A stretch of DNA of 64,000 nucleotides from Escherichia hormaechei_A (GTDB taxonomy: Bacteria > Pseudomonadota > Gammaproteobacteria > Enterobacterales > Enterobacteriaceae), in the NCBI GenBank assembly GCA_042434945.1, contig CP170191.1:3782001-3846000 (forward strand), read 5' to 3'. The notes under the pieces were generated by a model, which saw only the letters and a program-made list of their open reading frames with translations, searched no databases and had not been told where the DNA came from. Shown here in pieces: positions 1 through 19,997 of this stretch. A program made the position numbers and the translations under genes. How positions within the stretch are numbered: position 1 is the first letter of the stretch; the number at the start of each line of letters is the position of its first letter.

Positions 1-406
1 CAATACCGATCGACTGGAATATTGCCAGCACCAGAGTACCGTAGCGGGTGTACTGGCTGATCTTACGACGACCAGACTCCCCTTCTTTCTTAATTTCTGC
101 CAACGTTGGGTGAACCACCGTCAGCAGCTGGATAATGATCGACGCCGAAATATACGGCATGATCCCCAGAGCAAAGATAGAAGCACGGCTGAGAGCACCA
201 CCAGAGAACATGTTAAACATCTCAATGATGGTGCCTCGCTGTTGCTCAAGCAGTTTGGCAAGTACAGCGGCATCAATACCAGGGATCGGAATAAAAGAGC
301 CAATACGGAACACAATCAGCGCACCGATAACAAACAGCAGTCTGCGTTTCAGCTCGCCTAAGCCACCTTTGGCACTTTGAAAATCTAATCCCGGTTGTTT
401 AGCCAT
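1..406 (-). CDS. secY: SecY, translocase channel subunit (partial)
   Basis: Channel-forming subunit of the SecYEG inner-membrane protein translocase. Only the first 135 codons are present; E. coli SecY has about 443, and the rest lies beyond base 1. The ATG at 406 opens with [15 protein letters not shown], followed by the first membrane helix ([15 protein letters not shown]), the plug region and the helix around [15 protein letters not shown]. It follows rplO by 7 bases, the usual place near the end of the spc operon. Truncation is only by the window edge. Confidence 0.98.
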
Positions 407-413
407 CTGCTAC

Positions 414-1547
<1,134 letters not shown>

Positions 1548-1552
1548 CTACC

Positions 1553-2860
<1,308 letters not shown>

Positions 2861-2887
2861 TTACTCCCGTGATTCAATTGGTGACAA

Positions 2888-3196
<309 letters not shown>

Positions 3197-3207
3197 GTAA
3201 CCCTACC

Positions 3208-4470
<1,263 letters not shown>

Positions 4471-4536
4471 CTAATGTCAACTACTACTGAGACCCGAAAA
4501 TCAGGTCGTTAAAAATCCCCATATCGAGGGCGCGGC

Positions 4537-4542
4537 ATTATA
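4537..4542 (-). promoter_or_regulatory. spc operon promoter, -10 box
   Basis: On the minus strand there is a perfect TATAAT preceding a GC-rich discriminator (GCCGCGCCC), typical of stringently controlled ribosomal promoters. It lies between the terminator-like stem at 4571-4600 and the rplN start. No strong -35 hexamer is evident. Position and sequence agree with the known E. coli spc promoter as I recall it. Confidence 0.8.
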
Positions 4543-4566
4543 ACACCGCTTCAAGGATATGGGTAG

Positions 4567-4600
4567 AAAAAATAAACGGCTCATTTCTGAGCCGTTTATT
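4567..4600 (-). terminator. S10 operon rho-independent terminator
   Basis: A 13-base-pair stem (AATAAACGGCTCA, loop TTTC, then TGAGCCGTTTATT) is followed on the minus strand by a run of T. It lies 22 bases after the rpsQ stop, at the S10/spc operon border. Confidence 0.85.
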
Positions 4601-4622
4601 CGTATTGAGAGAGTGTACTGTA

Positions 4623-6551
<1,929 letters not shown>

Positions 6552-6556
6552 CTACC

Positions 6557-6838
<282 letters not shown>

Positions 6839-6851
6839 TTATCCTCTAAAA

Positions 6852-9247
<2,396 letters not shown>

Positions 9248-9267
9248 TCAATCGCTCAATGACCTGA

Positions 9268-9756
<489 letters not shown>

Positions 9757-9784
9757 ATTATACATAAATCAGAGAAAGACGCAA
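9757..9784 (-). promoter_or_regulatory. S10 operon promoter
   Basis: On the minus strand TTGCGT (9779-9784), a 16-base spacer and TATAAT (9757-9762) are followed by the GC-rich discriminator GCGCGGGC. It lies about 180 bases before rpsJ, as in E. coli. The region from here to 9961 holds nothing else I can name. Confidence 0.8.
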
Positions 9785-9961
9785 GTGCCGTTTAGAAATT
9801 AAGCGCCAAAGACGTACTATACGTAAGGCCGCGCAATTTTTTATGCAAAGTATCCCTTCTCAACTCTTTGTATGAAGCCGCTACTCAATTGCTGTTTTTA
9901 CACATTGCCGGGCATGCAGATTATTACGAGTATGCGCTCAAACCATTTTGAGGCTCTCGCT

Positions 9962-10435
9962 ATGCTACTGTCCCTCCCCTTTCTGTTGATCTATTTTGCG
10001 TTATCGGCCTTGCTTGTTCGCACCGATATCCGCACGGGGCTTCTTCCCGATAAATTTCTTTGCCCGCTGCTGTGGACGGGCCTGCTCTACCAGCTTTGTC
10101 TCCATCCTGATTTTTTGCCGAGCGCGGTAGTGGGTGCGATGACAGGATATGCCGGATTCGCCATTATCTATTGGGGATACCGGCTCATCTGCCGACGTGA
10201 AGGGATGGGATATGGCGACATAAAATATCTGGCGGCGCTGGGGGCATGGCATGGCTGGTGTGTACTACCAATACTGGCATTAGTGGCCGCGTTAATGGCT
10301 CTGCTGTATCTGGTTGCTTTCTCGTTGTTTACCCCTGATAAGCAGGCATTAAAAAACCCACTGCCTTTTGGGCCATTTCTGGCGGCAGCGGGTTTATGCG
10401 TTGGCTGGGAAAGCCTGATTAACTTTCCACTTTGA
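9962..10435 (+). CDS. hopD: Short prepilin peptidase (HopD/GspO-like)
   Basis: Probable inner-membrane aspartic peptidase of the A24 family, which removes prepilin leader peptides. The two catalytic aspartates are visible in RTDIRTGLLPDK and in the GxGD box GMGYGDIKYLAALGAWHG. Starting at the ATG at 9962, which has a GAGG 8 bases upstream, it has 157 residues; an upstream ATG at 9872 has no ribosome-binding site. It lacks the N-terminal methylase domain of full GspO (225 residues in E. coli). No gsp genes accompany it, so its substrate is unclear. It converges on bfr with a 17-base overlap. The sequence is quite unlike K-12 GspO and fits the short HopD form known from other enterics. Confidence 0.8.
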   Translation: MLLSLPFLLIYFALSALLVRTDIRTGLLPDKFLCPLLWTGLLYQLCLHPDFLPSAVVGAMTGYAGFAIIYWGYRLICRREGMGYGDIKYLAALGAWHGWCVLPILALVAALMALLYLVAFSLFTPDKQALKNPLPFGPFLAAAGLCVGWESLINFPL

Positions 10436-10895
10436 TCTGAGACTGAAGGTAGTTCTGTAGGCCAATTTTGCTAATGAGATCCAGTTCGGTCTCAAGCCAG
10501 TCGATGTGCCCTTCTTCATCGGCCAGGATCTGGATCATCATATCGCGGCTGACGTAGTCATGTACGCTGTCCGCATAGGCAATGGCTTCACGCAGATCTT
10601 TTGCACCCTCCAGCTCCAGCCGGAGATCAGAACGCAGCATCTCTTCGACATCTTCTCCGATGCCCAGTTTTCCGAGATCCTGTAGGTTAGGAATGCCTTC
10701 GAGGAATAAAATACGCTCAATGTATTTATCGGCGTGTTTCATTTCATCAATGGACTCATGGTATTCAACATCGTTGAGGCGAGTCAGTCCCCAGTTTTTA
10801 AACATTCTTGCATGGAGAAAATACTGATTGATTGCGACAAGCTCATTTCCCAATAATTTATTGAGATAACTTATGATTTTAACATCACCTTTCAT
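10419..10895 (-). CDS. bfr: Bacterioferritin
   Basis: Iron-storage protein of 158 residues that forms a 24-subunit, heme-containing shell. Ferroxidase ligands are visible in NELVAINQYFLHARM (Glu18 region) and EYHESIDEMKHAD (Glu51/His54), and again in ADEEGHIDWLE near residue 130. The heme-ligand methionine (Met52 in E. coli) is in DEMKHA. It is diverged from K-12 Bfr throughout (for example KGDVKIISYLNK). It lies 72 bases after bfd on the same strand, the normal pairing. Confidence 0.97.
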   Translation of the reverse strand: MKGDVKIISYLNKLLGNELVAINQYFLHARMFKNWGLTRLNDVEYHESIDEMKHADKYIERILFLEGIPNLQDLGKLGIGEDVEEMLRSDLRLELEGAKDLREAIAYADSVHDYVSRDMMIQILADEEGHIDWLETELDLISKIGLQNYLQSQIKVES

Positions 10896-10967
10896 TATAT
10901 AGTCCCTCCGCTTCCACTCATTGAAGCGTAGATCGGGCTACGGGGATGTCAAAAAAAAGATAGAGGC

Positions 10968-11162
10968 TTACGCGATCTCTTTGAATTCCGGGATCTGCAT
11001 CAGTTCGTCCTGCATGATCTCACGCGCTGCGCGAACGCATTTACCGCATTGATTTCCCACCGGAACAAACTTGCGAAGCTGCTGGAAAGATTGTGGTTGA
11101 AACTGGCGAACGGCCTGACGAATTTTTTTGTCGCTTACACCATTACATAAACAAACGTACAT
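10968..11162 (-). CDS. bfd: Bacterioferritin-associated ferredoxin
   Basis: Small [2Fe-2S] protein of 64 residues that reduces bacterioferritin to release stored iron. The four cluster cysteines are in the pattern CLC (4 and 6) and CGKC (38 and 41, inside VGNQCGKCVRAAREIM). It is transcribed ahead of bfr from a promoter overlapped by a probable Fur box. It is diverged from the K-12 protein, notably at the C-terminus. Confidence 0.96.
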   Translation of the reverse strand: MYVCLCNGVSDKKIRQAVRQFQPQSFQQLRKFVPVGNQCGKCVRAAREIMQDELMQIPEFKEIA

Positions 11163-11189
11163 AAAGACTCCCGTTCAAAATATGCGCAA

Positions 11190-11218
11190 AGTGTAAGTGA
11201 GAATGGTTATGATTACAA
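11190..11218 (-). promoter_or_regulatory. bfd promoter with Fur box
   Basis: On the minus strand TTGTAA (11213-11218), a 17-base spacer and TACACT (11190-11195) lie 28 bases before the bfd ATG. The plus-strand sequence 11199-11217 (GAGAATGGTTATGATTACA) matches the 19-base Fur consensus at 13 positions and covers the spacer. Iron repression of bfd is known in E. coli; this site fits that control. Confidence 0.65.
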
Positions 11219-11295
11219 TAGCGCGGGCGTCGGAATACGTGGCGGGAGAAAGCAAAAAATGCGAATTTTTATGACAATGCCCCAACGGCAGAAAA

Positions 11296-11324
11296 CAAAA
11301 AAGGACGCCGGAGCGTCCTTTTTA
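11296..11324 (-). terminator. tufA rho-independent terminator
   Basis: The stem AAGGACGC/GCGTCCTT (loop CGGA, 11301-11320) is followed on the minus strand by TTTTTTG. It lies about 20 bases after the tufA stop and ends the str operon. Confidence 0.9.
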
Positions 11325-11340
11325 TTTCAGGGATAATTAA

Positions 11341-12525
11341 TTAGCCCAGAACTTTAGCAACAACGCCCGCGCCAACGGTACGGCCGCCTTCACGGATTGC
11401 GAAACGCAGACCGTCGTCCATCGCGATCGGGTGGATCAGGGTAACAACCATTTTGATGTTGTCGCCCGGCATTACCATCTCTACGCCTTCCGGCAGTTCG
11501 ATGGTACCAGTCACGTCAGTAGTACGGAAGTAGAACTGCGGACGGTAGCCTTTGAAGAACGGAGTATGACGGCCGCCTTCATCTTTGGACAGAATGTACA
11601 CTTCAGATTCGAACTTGGTGTGCGGCTTGATGGTGCCCGGCTTAGCCAGTACCTGACCACGTTCGATTTCTTCACGTTTGATACCACGCAGCAGAACACC
11701 TACGTTCTCACCAGCACGGCCTTCGTCCAGCAGTTTGCGGAACATTTCAACGCCAGTACAGGTAGACTTCTGAGTCTCTTTGATACCAACGATTTCAACT
11801 TCTTCACCAACTTTGATGATACCGCGTTCTACACGACCGGTAACAACGGTACCACGACCGGAGATGGAGAATACGTCTTCGATCGGCAGCAGGAACGGCT
11901 TGTCAATCGCACGCTCTGGTTCCGGAATATAAGAATCCAGGAAGCCAGCCAGTTCCAGGATTTTCGCTTCCCACTCTGCGTCGCCTTCCAGCGCTTTCAG
12001 AGCAGAACCACGAACGATCGGAGTGTCGTCGCCCGGGAAGTCGTACTGAGACAGAAGTTCACGAACTTCCATTTCAACCAGTTCCAGCAGCTCTTCGTCA
12101 TCAACCATGTCGCATTTGTTCAGGAACACGATGATGTACGGAACGCCTACCTGACGACCCAGCAGGATGTGCTCACGAGTCTGCGGCATCGGGCCGTCAG
12201 TCGCAGCAACTACCAGGATCGCGCCGTCCATCTGAGCAGCACCGGTGATCATGTTTTTAACATAGTCGGCGTGCCCCGGGCAGTCTACGTGTGCGTAGTG
12301 ACGGGTCGGGGTGTCGTATTCAACGTGAGAAGTGTTGATGGTGATACCACGAGCTTTTTCTTCCGGCGCGTTATCGATCTGGTCGAATGCACGAGCAGCA
12401 CCGCCGTAGGTTTTAGCCAGTACGGTGGTGATTGCAGCGGTCAGAGTAGTTTTACCGTGGTCAACGTGGCCGATAGTACCAACGTTAACGTGCGGTTTTG
12501 TACGTTCAAATTTTTCTTTAGACAC
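11341..12525 (-). CDS. tufA: Elongation factor Tu
   Basis: GTPase of 394 residues that carries aminoacyl-tRNA to the ribosome. G1 is GHVDHGKT (19-26), the DxxG switch is DCPGHADY and the base-recognition box is NKCD; it ends VVAKVLG. The start is the GTG at 12525 (read as [14 protein letters not shown]) with AAGGAA a few bases upstream; an in-frame ATG 45 bases earlier has no such site. It is the last gene of the str operon, 70 bases after fusA. Confidence 0.99.
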
Positions 12526-12595
12526 GGCTATATTCCTTACTATAGTGCTCTCCCCTTCAGGAGAGAGCACGGGACTTTGGTATTAACCCTTAGGC

Positions 12596-14722
<2,127 letters not shown>

Positions 14723-14806
14723 TTATCTTTTAGGCGTTCAATTTAAGTAGCCCAAAGCGGGCTGCTTACTGGAAGCGCCCGCCTGGTGACTAAAACTCCG
14801 AAGGGA

Positions 14807-15851
<1,045 letters not shown>

Positions 15852-15873
15852 GAAATATACAACGATCCCGCCA

Positions 15874-16161
15874 TCACCAGGCCATCTGGCTGGAGTGCTT
15901 AACCGTAAGTCTGACGAAATCAGTATAGTCAACCACGTCAATTTTGGCTGAAATTTGACCAGAAAGACCCCGCGCATCCAGATCCTCTTTCAGCGCAGAG
16001 ACTGTTATGGGGGCATTAGCGAGGATTTCAACAAAACGGCTGCCTTCAAGCGCCGCAAGCACGCCATCCTGAATCAGCAGCAGATCATCACCTTCGCGCA
16101 GCATGCTCAGTAACGTGTCGATATCGCATTGCCACGGTGAACGGCTCAGGGTATGGAGCAT
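15874..16161 (-). CDS. tusB: Sulfurtransferase complex subunit TusB
   Basis: Subunit of the TusBCD hexamer that relays persulfide sulfur from TusA toward TusE and MnmA for 2-thiolation of U34 in tRNA-Lys/Glu/Gln. It has 95 residues (MLHTLSRSPWQCDIDTLL), the usual family length. It is the third gene of tusDCB, 7 bases after tusC. It is clearly diverged from the K-12 protein across its length and belongs to one of the non-E.-coli-like blocks. Confidence 0.96.
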   Translation of the reverse strand: MLHTLSRSPWQCDIDTLLSMLREGDDLLLIQDGVLAALEGSRFVEILANAPITVSALKEDLDARGLSGQISAKIDVVDYTDFVRLTVKHSSQMAW

Positions 16162-16168
16162 GACAGCC

Positions 16169-16528
16169 TCAGAAAGTCAGAACGGTATTGTAGTGAGAGA
16201 GTTGTTCGCGCAGCGCAGCAGATGTCAGGATCGTCACGTCCAGCACGAACGGTGTTTTCTCGTTTAACCCACGCGCGGCCAGCGAGTCGGCGCACACATA
16301 GAAGGTTTCAATGTCATAGAGCGGCAGAACTTTAAAGGTCGCAATGTAGTCGCGCGCAAGAATGGCCTGCGGTTGTTGGCCTGCCAGAAGCTGGAATACG
16401 CCATCGCCTAAAAAGAAGACGCCGATATCTTCGGTTAAAGCCGATGTCGCGAGCAATGCATCCAGCCCTTCCCGGCCTGAAGCGCTGCCATGCGGCGCAG
16501 AAGTAAAAACAAACGCTACGCGCTTCAT
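16169..16528 (-). CDS. tusC: Sulfurtransferase complex subunit TusC
   Basis: Subunit of TusBCD, 119 residues, beginning MKRVAFVFTSAPHG with the DsrE/DsrF-like fold. The ATG at 16528 overlaps the tusD stop in TGATG, so translation is probably coupled; an upstream TTG would add one residue. It is diverged from K-12 TusC (for example the C-terminal SHYNTVLTF). Confidence 0.96.
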   Translation of the reverse strand: MKRVAFVFTSAPHGSASGREGLDALLATSALTEDIGVFFLGDGVFQLLAGQQPQAILARDYIATFKVLPLYDIETFYVCADSLAARGLNEKTPFVLDVTILTSAALREQLSHYNTVLTF

Positions 16529-16914
16529 CAAAATTGCACCACTCTGTCGCAGGTCAACGCCGCCTGTGCCAGGGCACCCAGTCCGCTGAGCGAAAAGCCC
16601 GGTTGCAGGTTAGCCCCCGCCAGACCAAGGCGTTCGGCTTCGGTCACATCCGTCACGCCGCGACGCAGCGCCGCCGCGACGCAGATATGCAGGTCGACGC
16701 CCTGCGTTTCGTTTAATTGTTGCCAGGCCCGTACGAGGTCAAATTCGTCACTTGCCGGAGAGGTCAATTGGTTAGCGTTATAGACCCCTTCCCGATAGAA
16801 AAAGACGCTGCTTAACTCATGGCCATCTGCTATCAGCGCCTGCGCAAACTGAAAAGCACTACTCGCCTGTTGCGTACCGTATGCTGGCCCGGTCACCACG
16901 ATGGCAAAACGCAT
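16528..16914 (-). CDS. tusD: Sulfurtransferase complex subunit TusD
   Basis: Catalytic subunit of TusBCD, 128 residues. The sulfur-carrying cysteine is Cys78 in DLHICVAAALRRG. The first 67 or so residues look identical to K-12 TusD, while the rest is diverged, so the gene seems to be a hybrid with a switch near 16710. Its start overlaps the yheO stop (TAATG) and its stop overlaps tusC. Confidence 0.97.
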   Translation of the reverse strand: MRFAIVVTGPAYGTQQASSAFQFAQALIADGHELSSVFFYREGVYNANQLTSPASDEFDLVRAWQQLNETQGVDLHICVAAALRRGVTDVTEAERLGLAGANLQPGFSLSGLGALAQAALTCDRVVQF

Positions 16915-17636
16915 TACTTATCTTGCCCCTGGAAATCACCGCTCTTGAACTGGCGGATGTAGAGATAGACAGTGTGTTTGGAGATGTTCAGGCGGTCAGC
17001 AACCTGGTTGATCGCATCTTTAATATCGAAGATCCCTTTCTCGTAGAGATTCAGCACGATCTGACGATTTTTGGCGTTATTAGAAACATTGCGATCGGCA
17101 TTCACTTCTTCGATGGTGAACTCCAGCGTTTGGGTAACCAGATCTTCAACAGAAGAGGCAAAGTTGACGCTTGAACCGACATCCGGGGTTTCTGGCGGCA
17201 CAAAGGTGCTCATAATCTGCGAGAAGGGAACATCAAGATTCATATTGATGCACAGCAGACCAATTACACGCTGTTCGCGGTTACGAATCGCGATAGTCAG
17301 GGACTTCATTAATACGCCGCTTTTGGCGCGAGTAAAGTAGCATTTAGAAACGCTGCTATCCGCTCCCGTCATATCGTGCAGCATACGTAGCGCCAGGTCA
17401 GTAATTGGCGAACCAATCTTCCGGCCTGTATGTTCACCGTTAGCAATGCGAATGGCTGAACATTTTAGATCCTGCAAAGAGTGCAAAACGATTTCACAGT
17501 GGGAGCCAATAAGCATCGCTAACCCGTCCACCACCGCTTCGTAGGATTTCAGAATATCAAAATCGGTCTGGTCGAAAGGACGTTGATCCAGTAAATCCAA
17601 CTCACTGGTTTCGTTGGTTAAAAGCGACCTGGACAT
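16914..17636 (-). CDS. yheO: YheO, PAS-like and HTH regulator
   Basis: Putative DNA-binding regulator of 240 residues: an N-terminal YheO-type PAS-like domain (about 25-140) and a C-terminal HTH (NQVADRLNISKHTVYLYI, about 205-222), related to the DauR family. The ATG at 17636 (MSRSLLTNETSE) gives the family length; a GTG 12 bases upstream lies closer to the AGGAG. Target genes are not known to me. It is co-directional and overlapping with tusD, so it may share its transcript. The sequence matches K-12 as I recall it. Confidence 0.93.
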   Translation of the reverse strand: MSRSLLTNETSELDLLDQRPFDQTDFDILKSYEAVVDGLAMLIGSHCEIVLHSLQDLKCSAIRIANGEHTGRKIGSPITDLALRMLHDMTGADSSVSKCYFTRAKSGVLMKSLTIAIRNREQRVIGLLCINMNLDVPFSQIMSTFVPPETPDVGSSVNFASSVEDLVTQTLEFTIEEVNADRNVSNNAKNRQIVLNLYEKGIFDIKDAINQVADRLNISKHTVYLYIRQFKSGDFQGQDK

Positions 17637-17768
17637 GAAAAAAAACACTCCTTTTCAGGAGCCTGTCGTTAACTTTTCAGGGCAGGCTCATTAATGATGC
17701 GGGTAACTAAATTAATACAGCGGAGGTTCCGCTTTCCAGCACTAATTATATCCGGCCTGTAATAAAAA

Positions 17769-17800
17769 AACCGCCGCCTGGTCAGGCGGCGGTTCTTAAT
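17769..17800 (-). terminator. fkpA rho-independent terminator
   Basis: A stem of 12 base pairs (AACCGCCGCCTG, GT loop, CAGGCGGCGGTT, 17769-17794) is followed on the minus strand by TTTTTTT. It lies 3 to 30 bases after the fkpA stop. Confidence 0.9.
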
Positions 17801-17802
17801 GC

Positions 17803-18615
17803 TTATTTTTTAGCAGAATCTGCGGCTTTCGCATCAGCTTCCGGCTTTGCATCAGCCTTCGGCGCTGGTTTCACATCCAGCAGCTCTACGTCAAACACCA
17901 GGGTAGAATTCGGTGGGATCCCCGGAACACCCGCTTTGCCGTAAGCCAGTTCTGGTGGAATAACCAGTTTGATCTTACCGCCTTTCTTGATGTTCTTCAG
18001 ACCTTCTGTCCAACCCGGGATAACACCGTCCAGACGGAAAGAAAGCGGTTCACCACGGGTGTAAGAGTTGTCGAACTCTTTACCGTCGATCAGCGTACCT
18101 TTGTAGTTCACTACAACAGTATCGCTGTCTTTCGGTGCTTCGCCTTTACCGGCTTCTACTACCTGATAAACCAGACCAGTTGAAGAGGTTTTCACACCTT
18201 TCTCTTTGGCAAATTTCTCGCGGTACTCTTTACCTTTTGCTTCGTTATCAGCCGCGTCTTTTTCCATCTTCGCCTGAGCAGAAGACTTCACGCGAGCTTC
18301 GAATGCTTGTAGAGTCTGTTCGATCTCTTGGTCGGAGAGTTTGCTCTTATCAGCAAATGCATCCTGAACACCAGCGATCAGCTGATCTTTATCCAGTTTG
18401 ATGCCCAGTTTTTCTTGTTCTTTTAGAGAGTTTTCCATGTAACGACCCAGCGAGGCACCCAGTGCATAAGCTGATTTCTGATCGTCATTTTTGAACGCTG
18501 CTTTGCTGTCAGCAGCTGTAGCAGGTTTTGCAGCTTCAGCAGCAAAAGTGATTGGTGCATGCAGGGCAACGGCCATTGTGGTCGCCAGCAGCGTTACTTT
18601 AAACAGTGATTTCAT
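17803..18615 (-). CDS. fkpA: Periplasmic peptidyl-prolyl isomerase FkpA
   Basis: Periplasmic FKBP-type isomerase and chaperone of 270 residues. It has a signal peptide of about 25 residues (MKSLFKVTLLATTMAVALHA, cleavage after TFA), an N-terminal helical dimerisation domain to about 140, then the FKBP domain with VVVNYKGTLIDGKEFDNS, IPGWTEGLKNI and IPPELAYGKAG. The lysine/alanine-rich tail ends ADSAKK. It is normally induced by the sigma-E envelope response. It matches K-12 FkpA as I recall it. Confidence 0.98.
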   Translation of the reverse strand: MKSLFKVTLLATTMAVALHAPITFAAEAAKPATAADSKAAFKNDDQKSAYALGASLGRYMENSLKEQEKLGIKLDKDQLIAGVQDAFADKSKLSDQEIEQTLQAFEARVKSSAQAKMEKDAADNEAKGKEYREKFAKEKGVKTSSTGLVYQVVEAGKGEAPKDSDTVVVNYKGTLIDGKEFDNSYTRGEPLSFRLDGVIPGWTEGLKNIKKGGKIKLVIPPELAYGKAGVPGIPPNSTLVFDVELLDVKPAPKADAKPEADAKAADSAKK

Positions 18616-18835
18616 CCATATCTCCAGGATCGGGGCATCTCACCCCAGGGTTAACTATTATCAGAAGGGTACTATAAAGCGTTGTCGAACAAATCTACAT
18701 ACAGACACGCCCTATTATCATCTATTTTCAGACTCTTTTTGTTTAAATTAGTTTCGATGACCGCGAAATGAGTGCTGTCTCGGGCAGCAAAGTTAAGTAG
18801 AATCCGCGGCGACCATTCGACAAAAGAGGTGAATC

Positions 18836-19054
18836 ATGCAGGATTTATCATTGGAAGCACGCCTGGCAGAGCTGGAGAGCCGACTGGCTTTTCAGGAAAT
18901 CACCATTGAAGAACTGAACGTCACGGTGACCGCTCATGAAATGGAGATGGCGAAACTGCGCGATCATCTGCGTCTGCTGACCGAGAAGTTAAAAGCCAGC
19001 CAGCCGTCGAACATCGCGTCGCAGGCTGAAGAAACGCCACCGCCACATTATTGA
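18836..19054 (+). CDS. slyX: SlyX, small coiled-coil protein
   Basis: Protein of 72 residues predicted to be mostly one coiled coil ([15 protein letters not shown] to [10 protein letters not shown]) with a proline-rich end (EETPPPHY). Function is not established. It is convergent with slyD, sharing a bidirectional terminator, and divergent from fkpA across 220 bases of non-coding DNA. GAGGTGA lies 5 bases before the ATG. Confidence 0.95.
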
Positions 19055-19060
19055 GGCGTA

Positions 19061-19087
19061 AAAAAAGCGGGGATTCCCCGCTTTTTT
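19061..19087. terminator. Bidirectional slyX/slyD terminator
   Basis: The perfect inverted repeat AAAAAAGCGGGGA/TTCCCCGCTTTTTT gives a GC stem with a U-run on both strands. It lies between the convergent slyX and slyD stops, so it serves both. Confidence 0.9.
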
Positions 19088-19102
19088 GTCACTTTTTCGG
19101 TA

Positions 19103-19693
19103 TTAGTGGCAACCGCAACCGCCGTTGCCTTTACCGCCACAGCAGCCTTCGCCACCGTGTTCATGACCGTGATCGTGGCCATGACCGCCGCAGCAACCGT
19201 CGTGGTCGTGATCGTGGTGGTGATCGTGCGCGCCGTGAACGTGACCATGAGCCAGTTCTTCTTCAGTCGCTTCGCGAATCGCCACAACTTCAACGTTGAA
19301 TTTCAGGTTCTGACCGGCCAGCATGTGGTTACCATCAACCACGACGTGATCGTCTTCAACCGCAGTGATTTCAACCGGTACCGGACCCTGGTCGGTTTCA
19401 GCCAGGAAACGCATACCTACCTGCAGTTCATCAACGCCCATAAATACGTCTTTAGGAACACGTTGCACCAGGTTTTCGTCGTACTGACCGTAAGCGTCGT
19501 TCGCGCCAACAGCGACATCAAATTTGTCGCCAACTTCATGACCTTCCAGCGCCGTTTCCAGGCCAGAGATCAGGGAACCGTGACCATGCAGGTAGTCCAG
19601 CGGCGCACTCACCGGAGACTCATCAACCAACACACCGTCTTCTGTACGTACCTGATAGGCCAGGCTGACCACCAGGTCTTTTGCTACTTTCAT
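19103..19693 (-). CDS. slyD: Peptidyl-prolyl isomerase / metallochaperone SlyD
   Basis: Cytoplasmic FKBP-type isomerase of 196 residues with the insert-in-flap chaperone domain (about 76-120). The metal-binding tail from about residue 150 is dense in His and Cys (HDHHHDHDHDGCCGGHG). It supplies nickel for hydrogenase maturation and in E. coli is needed for phiX174 lysis protein E. The tail matches the long E. coli form, unlike shortened tails in other genera. Confidence 0.98.
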   Translation of the reverse strand: MKVAKDLVVSLAYQVRTEDGVLVDESPVSAPLDYLHGHGSLISGLETALEGHEVGDKFDVAVGANDAYGQYDENLVQRVPKDVFMGVDELQVGMRFLAETDQGPVPVEITAVEDDHVVVDGNHMLAGQNLKFNVEVVAIREATEEELAHGHVHGAHDHHHDHDHDGCCGGHGHDHGHEHGGEGCCGGKGNGGCGCH

Positions 19694-19787
19694 GATATCT
19701 CCTGAGCATGGGAAGAATAGTGGCGCAGATTGTAGCGGAATTCTGCAGCCGTGTACTCACTAGCTTAAAAAAACTCGGCGCATATCG

Positions 19788-19988
19788 CTAGTCCGGATGA
19801 AAAATCCCGATCACTTGCTCATCTTTGCGAACGTGATCGCGGGCTTCTTTGTCTGCTTCTCGCATCTGATGTCCGCACTTAACACATTCAACAATATCAA
19901 TATTATTTTCGCGCCACATCGCCATTGAATCCTGCGCCTGACAGGCCGGGCATTTTGCGCCCGCAATAAAACGTTTTCGGATTGCCAT
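19788..19988 (-). CDS. yheV: YheV, putative zinc-ribbon protein
   Basis: Small protein of 66 residues with two CxxC pairs (Cys13/Cys16 in CPAC and Cys35/Cys38 in CVKC), suggesting one structural zinc site. Function unknown. It follows kefB by 9 bases on the same strand and probably shares the kefGB transcript. Confidence 0.93.
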   Translation of the reverse strand: MAIRKRFIAGAKCPACQAQDSMAMWRENNIDIVECVKCGHQMREADKEARDHVRKDEQVIGIFHPD

Positions 19989-19997
19989 CTTTACCCT

